A DNA stretch of 45,172 bases. It comes from an uncultured Collinsella sp. GTDB taxonomy: Bacteria; Actinomycetota; Coriobacteriia; Coriobacteriales; Coriobacteriaceae. The stretch is taken from assembly GCA_902470695.1 (NCBI GenBank), contig CABRHH010000022.1, positions 1 to 45,172 of the forward strand, written 5' to 3'. The translations under genes were made by a program, and so were the position numbers. The notes under the pieces were generated by a model. The model saw nothing but the letters and a program-made list of their open reading frames with translations. It did not search any database and was not told where the DNA came from. Shown in pieces: positions 39,870-45,172 of the stretch; the first letter of the stretch is position 1; each line of letters starts with the position of its first letter.

Positions 39870-40433
39870 ATGGCTTCCATCACCACCGCCGACTTCAAGA
39901 ACGGCATCGGCCTCAAGATCAAGGACAAGTACTACACCATCGTTGAGTTCCAGCACGTCAAGCCGGGTAAGGGCGGCGCGTTTGTGCGTTACAAGACGAA
40001 GGACCTCAAGACGGGCCGCGTGGTCGAGAACACCTGCAACGCCGGCTCCAAGTTCGAGAGCGTGCAGCTCATCACCAACGAGATGCAGTACCTCTACAAT
40101 GACGGCGACAACTTCTACTTCATGGACATGACCTCCTATGAGCAGATTCCCGTGCCTGCCGAGTTCATCGGCGACAACGCCAAGTGGCTGCGCGAGAACG
40201 ACACCGCCCAGCTGCTCTACGCCGACACCGAGCTGCTCGGCGTGAACCCGCCCATGTTCATCGAGGCCGAGGTCACCGAGACCGTTCCGGGCGCGAAGGG
40301 CAACACCGTCCAGGGTGCCACCAAGCCGGCCACCATCGATACCGGCGCGGTCGTGCAGGTGCCGATGTACCTCAACGAGGGCGAGCGCATCAAGGTCGAC
40401 ACCCGTACCGGCGAGTTCGTCCAGCGCCTCTAG
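39870..40433 (+). CDS. efp: Elongation factor P
   Basis: A 187-residue three-domain factor that frees ribosomes stalled on consecutive prolines. Domain I is the KOW-like N-terminus with the tip KPGKGGAFV, whose Lys at about residue 34 is the position modified or extended in many bacteria. Domains II and III are OB folds, ending in IKVDTRTGEFVQR, the family hallmark. No epmA or epmB gene is near; whether the Lys is modified cannot be told. A preceding -10 TATAAT and GAAAGG site precede the ATG. Confidence 0.96.
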   Translation: MASITTADFKNGIGLKIKDKYYTIVEFQHVKPGKGGAFVRYKTKDLKTGRVVENTCNAGSKFESVQLITNEMQYLYNDGDNFYFMDMTSYEQIPVPAEFIGDNAKWLRENDTAQLLYADTELLGVNPPMFIEAEVTETVPGAKGNTVQGATKPATIDTGAVVQVPMYLNEGERIKVDTRTGEFVQRL

Positions 40434-40450
40434 CATTTTTCCGCTCTGCT

Positions 40451-40502
40451 GCCGGGGCCGCGACGGTGTGGGAGCTGCGTTCCCTGCCGTCGCGGCCCCG
40501 GC
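40451..40502. repeat. perfect 16-bp inverted repeat after efp
   Basis: GCCGGGGCCGCGACGG (40451-40466) and its exact complement at 40487-40502 enclose 20 bases. No U-run follows. It is placed where an efp terminator would be. Confidence 0.65.
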
Positions 40503-40521
40503 ATGTCCGTACCGTGCGGTA

Positions 40522-40537
40522 CACTGTCTTCACAGTG
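40522..40537. promoter_or_regulatory. short inverted repeat at the -10 of the Asp23-family gene
   Basis: CACTGT (40522-40527) and ACAGTG (40532-40537) are perfect arms around CTTC. A -10-like TACACT overlaps the left arm. It may be a small operator; no -35 box is obvious. Confidence 0.35.
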
Positions 40538-40580
40538 CATCGTCTGCGCTGGCTTCGTTCGTCGTATTTGAGGAGTGAGC

Positions 40581-40940
40581 ATGTCCCAAGAGATCACCAT
40601 CGCCGGTATCGGCATCGCGCCCGAGGTGCTGGCAGCCATCGTTTCCCGCGCCGCCTCCGAGGTCGAGGGTGTCGCTTCCGTGGGTGCGCACGACCTTGCC
40701 TCCAACCTCGTGTCCATGTTCTCGTCCAAGGCCCCGGCGCCGATCGAGGACGTTGAGGCTGAAGTGGTCGATGACCGGCTGCGCCTGACCGTGCACCTGA
40801 CCGTATTCTTCGGCTATCCTTTCAAGGCCCTGGCCGCCGATGTCCGCAAGGCCGTCGCAACCGCCATCGATGCCCAGGTGGGCGTCGAGGTTGCCGAGGT
40901 GAACATCTGCATCGACAGCCTTGTCTTTCCCAAGGAGTAG
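40581..40940 (+). CDS. Asp23/Gls24 family envelope stress protein
   Basis: A 119-residue protein of the Asp23/Gls24 (YloU-like) family. ITIAGIGIAPEVLAAIVSRAASEVEGVASVG is the family signature, and VDDRLRLTVHLTVFFGYPFKALAADVRKAVATAI the second half. In Gram-positive bacteria members attach to the membrane via AmaP or help link lipid and envelope stress responses; the exact role is unsettled. ATG 40581 follows GAGGAG; a GTG at 40575 is in frame. nusB follows three bases behind, a conserved pairing. Confidence 0.88.
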   Translation: MSQEITIAGIGIAPEVLAAIVSRAASEVEGVASVGAHDLASNLVSMFSSKAPAPIEDVEAEVVDDRLRLTVHLTVFFGYPFKALAADVRKAVATAIDAQVGVEVAEVNICIDSLVFPKE

Positions 40941-40943
40941 TGC

Positions 40944-41558
40944 GTGAACCAGAAAGTGAATCGCGGGCGCACCCTCGCCCGCAGTCAGGCCCTGCAGATT
41001 CTGTTCCAGGCCGAGGTGCGCGGCGAGCGCGTCGATGAGGTCATGGCGCACGATCTGCTGCTCTCCAAAGGCCCGCTCGACCCGTATGCCGCCGAGCTGG
41101 CTCGCGGGGTTGAGGCCAACCGGGACCGGATTGATTCCGCGCTGCGCGCCGTATCCACCAACTGGCGTCTCGAGCGCATGCCGGGCGCCGACCGCAACCT
41201 GCTGCGCGTGGCCCTCTACGAGTTGCGTTTCCTGGTGCACGACCCGCTCGATGCTGGTATTGTCATCAACGAGGCCGTCGAGGTCGCCAAGGCGTATGGG
41301 ACCGATGAGTCGGCCGGGTTCGTCAACGGCATCCTGGGCCGGATCGAGTCGGAGCGCTCCCTGCCCTCCATCCAGTTCAGCGCCTGCACCGTCACCGCCG
41401 ATGACTGCGAGGCCGCCTGCATCGCCGCGCTGTGGTTCGAGCTCGACCCCGAGCGTGCGGAGGAGCGCGAGCGTGCGCAGTACCTGGCCGAGATGGAGCG
41501 CGAGCGCGCCTACGACGAGGAGCCGGCCTACGGCTTCGCCTCGTCGTTTCAGGAGTAG
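40944..41558 (+). CDS. nusB: Transcription antitermination factor NusB with a C-terminal extension
   Basis: A 204-residue protein. The first 140 residues are the all-helical NusB domain: RTLARSQALQILFQAEVRG (the Arg-rich RNA-binding helix), WRLERMPGADRNLLRVALYELRF and AGIVINEAVEVAKAYGTDESAGFVNGIL. It binds the boxA RNA of rRNA operons with S10 and keeps polymerase from terminating. A further 60 residues, acidic and Glu/Arg-rich, follow; the family normally ends near residue 140. GTG start three bases after the previous stop; CAAGGAG lies before it. Confidence 0.92.
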   Translation: MNQKVNRGRTLARSQALQILFQAEVRGERVDEVMAHDLLLSKGPLDPYAAELARGVEANRDRIDSALRAVSTNWRLERMPGADRNLLRVALYELRFLVHDPLDAGIVINEAVEVAKAYGTDESAGFVNGILGRIESERSLPSIQFSACTVTADDCEAACIAALWFELDPERAEERERAQYLAEMERERAYDEEPAYGFASSFQE

Positions 41559-41560
41559 CC

Positions 41561-41812
41561 ATGGCCGAGGCTGTGGGCAACTTCGATGACATCACGGGCC
41601 GCCTCGACGAGATCATCGCGGCAGTCCGCTCGCGCGACACGTCGCTCGAGCGCAGTCTCGACCTGTTCGACGAGGCCATCGAGCTGGGGTCCCGCGCCGT
41701 CGATATGGTGGACTCCTTCGAGCTGTCGCCCCGCGAGGAGCAGGTGCTCGATGAGCGGGCCGCTTCTGCCGACGGCACGGCGGCACCATCCGATTCACCC
41801 GAAGCGAGCTGA
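41561..41812 (+). CDS. xseB: Exodeoxyribonuclease VII small subunit
   Basis: An 83-residue protein of the XseB family that supports the XseA nuclease, which degrades single-stranded DNA. FDDITGRLDEIIAAVRSRDTSLERSLDLFDEAIELG is the two-helix family core. The last 25 residues are a disordered tail. ATG two bases after the nusB stop, with AGGAG before it. The large subunit xseA, usually next to it, is not in the window, though the rest of the cluster (nusB, tlyA, nadK, recN) is in the usual order. Confidence 0.9.
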   Translation: MAEAVGNFDDITGRLDEIIAAVRSRDTSLERSLDLFDEAIELGSRAVDMVDSFELSPREEQVLDERAASADGTAAPSDSPEAS

Positions 41813-41830
41813 GATCGGCGAGAGGACAAC

Positions 41831-42631
41831 GTGGCACGCGTACGACTCGATGACGAATTGATTTCCCAGGGCATCTGCGAGAACCGCGCAGATGCCCTGC
41901 GCACATTGATGGCCGGTCTCGTATCTTCCGGCGGACAGCGCCTCACCTCGCCGGGCATGCGCGTTGCCCCGGGGATCGAGCTGCACGTAAAAGGCCGGCT
42001 ACCCTACGTGGGGCGCGGTGGCGTCAAGCTCGCCGGTGCGCTCGACGCCTTCGGGGTCGACCCATCCGGTCTCAGCTGCCTGGATGTGGGCTGCTCTACG
42101 GGCGGTTTCACCGACTGCCTGCTCAAGCGCGGCGCGCGCCGCGTGGTGGCAGTCGATGTGGGGCGCGCGCAGTTCGATTGGAGCCTGCGGCAGGACGAGC
42201 GCGTCGAGCTGCTCGAGCGTACCAACATCGTCGACGTGCCCGCGCGCGGGTATACCGGCGCGTTCGATCTGGCGGTCTGCGACGTGTCGTTCACGGGCAT
42301 CGCGTGCATCCTGCCGGCGGTCATGGAGCTTTTGGGTCCGCATGGCCGGTTTCTCACGCTGGTGAAGCCGCAGTTCGAGGCTTCGGCCGAGCAGGTTGAG
42401 GAGGGCGGCATCGTGCGCGACCCTGCCGTTCATCGAGCTGTGCTCGCGTGCACCATCGCCCTGTTCGCCGAACGCGGGTTGGTGCCGCTCGACGCCTGCG
42501 CGTCGCCCATCACCGGGCACAAGGGCAATCGGGAGTTTTTCCTGCTCGGTGCCTGCAGCGCGACCGATATGGCGCCCGAGGTCGAAGGCTCGCGTGTTGA
42601 GGAACTCGTAGAAAAGGCGGTGTGCACATGA
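41831..42631 (+). CDS. tlyA: TlyA family rRNA (cytidine-2'-O)-methyltransferase
   Basis: A 266-residue protein with an N-terminal S4 RNA-binding domain (VRLDDELISQGICENRADALRTLM to about 65) and a Rossmann methyltransferase domain. LDVGCSTGGFTDCLL binds S-adenosylmethionine, CDVSFTGI holds the catalytic Asp region, and LVKPQFE the catalytic Lys. TlyA methylates 16S and 23S rRNA and makes mycobacteria sensitive to capreomycin; in others it was first noted as a haemolysin-like gene. GTG start with GAGAGGA upstream. Overlaps nadK as ATGA. Confidence 0.93.
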   Translation: MARVRLDDELISQGICENRADALRTLMAGLVSSGGQRLTSPGMRVAPGIELHVKGRLPYVGRGGVKLAGALDAFGVDPSGLSCLDVGCSTGGFTDCLLKRGARRVVAVDVGRAQFDWSLRQDERVELLERTNIVDVPARGYTGAFDLAVCDVSFTGIACILPAVMELLGPHGRFLTLVKPQFEASAEQVEEGGIVRDPAVHRAVLACTIALFAERGLVPLDACASPITGHKGNREFFLLGACSATDMAPEVEGSRVEELVEKAVCT

Positions 42632-43488
42632 AGGTGTTTCTTGTTCCGAACTACTACAAGCACGAAGCGGTCGAAAGCGGGTTGGCGCTCGAGCTGTGGC
42701 TCACACGCCAGGGCTTCGAGGTCAGTTGGGCCGCCGACCAGCGCTCCGGCATCGAGTCGGTGCCGGATATCGAGGGGACCGACCTGGTGATCTCGCTGGG
42801 CGGCGACGGCACCCTGCTGCGCGCCGCGCGCATCGTGGGCGTGCGCGAGGTGCCGATCCTAGGACTTTCCTACGGCCATCTGGGCTTTCTGACCGCGGCG
42901 AGCCCCGAGGAGCGCGACGTGCTCGCGGTGGTGTCCGATGCGCTTGCCGGCGAGCTGCATGTCAGCCGCCGAGCCACGCTGAGCTGCGAGGTCAGCTGCA
43001 TCGACGGGGACGGCAGCGAGCGCATCCATGAGGGCTTCGCCTTGAACGACCTTGCCCTCACGCGTGGCCCGCTGTCGGACATGGTCGAGTTCAACATCGC
43101 CGTCTCGGGTCACAACATCGACTGCCTGCGCGGTGACGGGGTGGTTGTCTCGACGGCTACCGGCTCCACCGGCTACGCCCTGTCGGCCGGCGGCCCCATC
43201 GTCAGCCCGGAGTTCACGGGACTCATCTGCGTGCCGATCGCACCGCACACCATCCAGGCGCGGGCCTTCCTCACCTCGCCGTCCGATATCATCGAGCTCA
43301 CCATGTCGCACGAGCGCCCCAGCGTGCCGGCGATCGCGATGGATGGGCAGTTCCTGCAGTGCGCCGGTGCGATCGAGCGCGTGTGCGTCCGCCGCGGCGC
43401 GGGCGACATCCTGCTGCTCGACTACGGCCCCGAGAGCTTCTACAAATCGGTGTCCCGCGTATTCTATGGAGTTCGCCATGATCGATGA
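42628..43488 (+). CDS. nadK: NAD kinase
   Basis: A 286-residue kinase that makes NADP from NAD with ATP or polyphosphate. ISLGGDGTLLRAAR (55-68) holds the catalytic Asp and the GGDGT loop; LGLSYGHLGFL, FALNDLAL and TATGSTGYALSAGGPI follow as the NAD-binding signature. The ATG overlaps the tlyA stop, and the stop overlaps recN by 11 bases. The tlyA-nadK-recN order is typical of Gram-positive chromosomes. Confidence 0.95.
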   Translation: MKVFLVPNYYKHEAVESGLALELWLTRQGFEVSWAADQRSGIESVPDIEGTDLVISLGGDGTLLRAARIVGVREVPILGLSYGHLGFLTAASPEERDVLAVVSDALAGELHVSRRATLSCEVSCIDGDGSERIHEGFALNDLALTRGPLSDMVEFNIAVSGHNIDCLRGDGVVVSTATGSTGYALSAGGPIVSPEFTGLICVPIAPHTIQARAFLTSPSDIIELTMSHERPSVPAIAMDGQFLQCAGAIERVCVRRGAGDILLLDYGPESFYKSVSRVFYGVRHDR

Positions 43489-45112
43489 GCTGCATGTCGA
43501 GAACCTTGCGCTGATTCGCGACGCCACCCTCGAGCCGGGCGTAGGTCTCACCGTCCTCACCGGTGAGACCGGCACCGGCAAGACCGCGTTGCTGTCGGCG
43601 TTGAAGCTGCTCATGGGGGAGCGCGCCGACTCCGCGCAGGTGCGAGAGGGCACCGAGGCGGCGATTGTCGAGGGGCGTCTGTTCCGCGGCCCGCATGACG
43701 AGGAGGGGCTCACCGTCTGCCGGCGCGTGGGCGCCGACGGCCGCACCCGGGTGCGTCTCAACGGACGCATCTCGAGCGTTCGCGAGCAGGCGTCGCTCGT
43801 CGCGCCGCTGATCGACCTGTGCGGCCAGCATGAGCACCAGCGCCTGCTCGACGCGGCCTCGCATGTGCATATGGTCGACGCGTGGGCGGGTGAGCGCGTA
43901 GCCGCCGCCCACAAGGCATACCGATCCGCCTTGGCCGAAGCTTCGGCTGCCGCGCGCGAGCTTGCCCGCATCGAGGAGGCGGCCCGCACGCAGGGCAGCC
44001 GCCTGGAGGAGGCGCGCTTTGCCTTGGAGCGCATCGATGAGGTTTCCCCTGAGCCGGGCGAGTACGAGCAGCTCGAGGAGCGACTGCCCCGCGCCGAGCA
44101 TGCCGAGGCCCTTGCGGCTTGCGCCAACGATGCGAACGAGGCGCTGGCGGGGGAGGGGGCGGCGCTCGATGCCCTGAATGGCGCCATCGCCGAGCTGGCG
44201 CGCATGGGGTCGGTCGACCCGGCGCTCGCCACCTTCGCCGACACGCTTGCAAGCGCGGCAATTTCTGTCGAGGACGTCGCCGCCGACCTGCGCCGCTATC
44301 GCGACAACGTCGATTTCGACCCCACCGAGCTCGCCGCCGCCCAGGAGCGCATGGGCGCCCTGCGCGGCCTCATGCGCCAGTGGGGGCCGCGCATGGAGGA
44401 TGTCTTCGCCCGCCGCGATGAGGCGCGCGAGCTGCTGGGGGTGGTGCGCGATGCCGATGTGCGGCTGAAGCGCTCCCGCGAGGCGGTCGACGCTGCGGAG
44501 GCGGCCCTTGCCGAGGCGGCACGTACGCTCACGCGCCGACGCAACCAGGCGGCGCCGCGGTTCTGCCGCGAGGTCATCAAGCAGATGAGCCGTCTCGAGA
44601 TGGGCGCGGCCGAGGTGGTGTGGGAATCACGCGAGCTGCCCCGCAGCCGTTGGACCGAGGAAGGTCCCTGCGCGTGCGAGCTGCTCTACCGGGCAGCCCC
44701 GGGGCTGACGCCGCGCCCGCTGCGCAAGATCGCCTCCGGCGGCGAGCTCAGCCGCGTGATGCTCGCCGCCAAAGTGGTCCTGGGCAATGCCGACGCCGTG
44801 GACACGCTCGTGTTCGATGAGGTGGATGCCGGTGTCGGCGGCAGCACCGCCCGTGCGCTGGCCCAGGTGCTCGCCGATCTGTCACGCACGCACCAGGTAA
44901 TCGTCGTCACCCATCTGGCCCAGGTCGCGGTGCAGGGCTCCGTGCACTACGTCGTCCGTCGCGACGACGCGCACGATGTCCCCGAGACGCAGCTGGTACA
45001 GGTTGCAGGCGACGAGCGCGTCGCCGAGGTCGCCCGCCTGCTTTCCGGCGATGCCTCCGAGGAGGCCCTCGCGCACGCCAAGCAGCTGCTCGCTGAGGCG
45101 GGCCATCTGTAG
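43478..45112 (+). CDS. recN: DNA repair protein RecN
   Basis: A 544-residue SMC-like ATPase for double-strand break repair. Walker A is GETGTGKT (29-36) in the N-terminal lobe. A central antiparallel coiled coil (about 150-370) follows, with a hinge-like part near 220-260. The ABC signature is LRKIASGGELSRVMLA and Walker B is LVFDEVDAGVGG, followed by the D-loop and the switch His in VTHLAQVA. All motifs are intact. The ATG lies inside the end of nadK. In other bacteria recN is under LexA control; no LexA box was seen here since it lies within an operon. Confidence 0.95.
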   Translation: MIDELHVENLALIRDATLEPGVGLTVLTGETGTGKTALLSALKLLMGERADSAQVREGTEAAIVEGRLFRGPHDEEGLTVCRRVGADGRTRVRLNGRISSVREQASLVAPLIDLCGQHEHQRLLDAASHVHMVDAWAGERVAAAHKAYRSALAEASAAARELARIEEAARTQGSRLEEARFALERIDEVSPEPGEYEQLEERLPRAEHAEALAACANDANEALAGEGAALDALNGAIAELARMGSVDPALATFADTLASAAISVEDVAADLRRYRDNVDFDPTELAAAQERMGALRGLMRQWGPRMEDVFARRDEARELLGVVRDADVRLKRSREAVDAAEAALAEAARTLTRRRNQAAPRFCREVIKQMSRLEMGAAEVVWESRELPRSRWTEEGPCACELLYRAAPGLTPRPLRKIASGGELSRVMLAAKVVLGNADAVDTLVFDEVDAGVGGSTARALAQVLADLSRTHQVIVVTHLAQVAVQGSVHYVVRRDDAHDVPETQLVQVAGDERVAEVARLLSGDASEEALAHAKQLLAEAGHL

Positions 45113-45172
45113 TCGTCCGCCCGGCCGGGGCGCATGCGCCACAGCGTAGATTCCGCACGCAAAGGAGCGTCC
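45113..45172 (+). other. 3' edge of the window with a ribosome binding site
   Basis: After recN, a short GC-rich hairpin-like stretch (CGCCCGGCCGGGGCG, 45118-45132) is followed by AAAGGAG near the end of the window. The start codon of a further plus-strand gene should lie just beyond base 45172. Confidence 0.5.

Overview
The window is one contiguous piece of a GC-rich (roughly two-thirds G+C) bacterial chromosome. Content points to Actinobacteria of the class Coriobacteriia, most likely a gut Collinsella-like organism: an actinobacterial integration host factor (mIHF) next to gmk and rpoZ, a UsfX/RsbW-type anti-sigma factor beside a SigB/SigF-type sigma factor, and a secreted fucosidase ending in an LAETG sorting signal. 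The assignment is an inference from gene content, not from a database search. Nearly all of the window is core genome. I see no phage, insertion sequence, CRISPR array, rRNA or tRNA gene.

Layout. (1) 1-3505: the 3' end of an rfbB-like sugar-nucleotide dehydratase gene, then a large exported GH95 fucosidase-like enzyme. (2) 3506-9387: an AT-rich intergenic island, a promoter and a transcription attenuator, then the pyrimidine operon pyrR-pyrB-pyrC-pyrK-pyrD-pyrF. (3) 9388-12042: mihF-gmk-rpoZ-thiI. (4) 12509-17040: comEA-comEC-holA, then rpsT with its own promoter and a strong terminator. (5) 17142-18598, minus strand: an iron-containing alcohol dehydrogenase-like gene and a small cysteine/histidine protein. 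(6) 18887-24156: an ileS T-box leader, ileS, a strong terminator, a 20-bp inverted repeat, lspA and an RluD-like gene. (7) 24245-27830: a membrane glycosyltransferase, a small divergent membrane protein, an A24 prepilin peptidase and rarA with a promoter that predicts a leaderless mRNA. (8) 28050-31159: a coupled cluster of a coiled-coil membrane protein, an anti-sigma factor, a sigma factor and a PerM/AI-2E-family membrane protein. (9) 31305-37732: alaS-ruvX-mltG-yqeG-aroK and a 3-dehydroquinate-synthase-like gene that appears to have lost its active site. (10) 37967-45112: an M24 peptidase, a small membrane-anchored protein, efp, an Asp23-family gene, nusB, xseB, tlyA, nadK and recN. The last 60 bases hold the ribosome binding site of a further gene beyond the edge.

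How they work together. The pyr cluster supplies most of de novo UMP synthesis, with no carAB or pyrE in view; gmk adds nucleotide supply. comEA, comEC and the distant prepilin peptidase are parts of a DNA-uptake machine. rarA, ruvX, recN, xseB and holA serve replication and repair. ileS, alaS, rpsT, efp, tlyA, the RluD-like gene and thiI serve translation.

The signals most worth a second look are two RNA switches whose competing helices can be traced base by base (the pyr attenuator and the ileS T-box), the catalytically degenerate AroB-like protein coupled to aroK, the anti-sigma/sigma cluster without a visible antagonist, the leaderless rarA promoter, and several long near-perfect inverted repeats without U-tails. 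I did not find a clearly new multi-gene system; most of the window is ordinary core genome.
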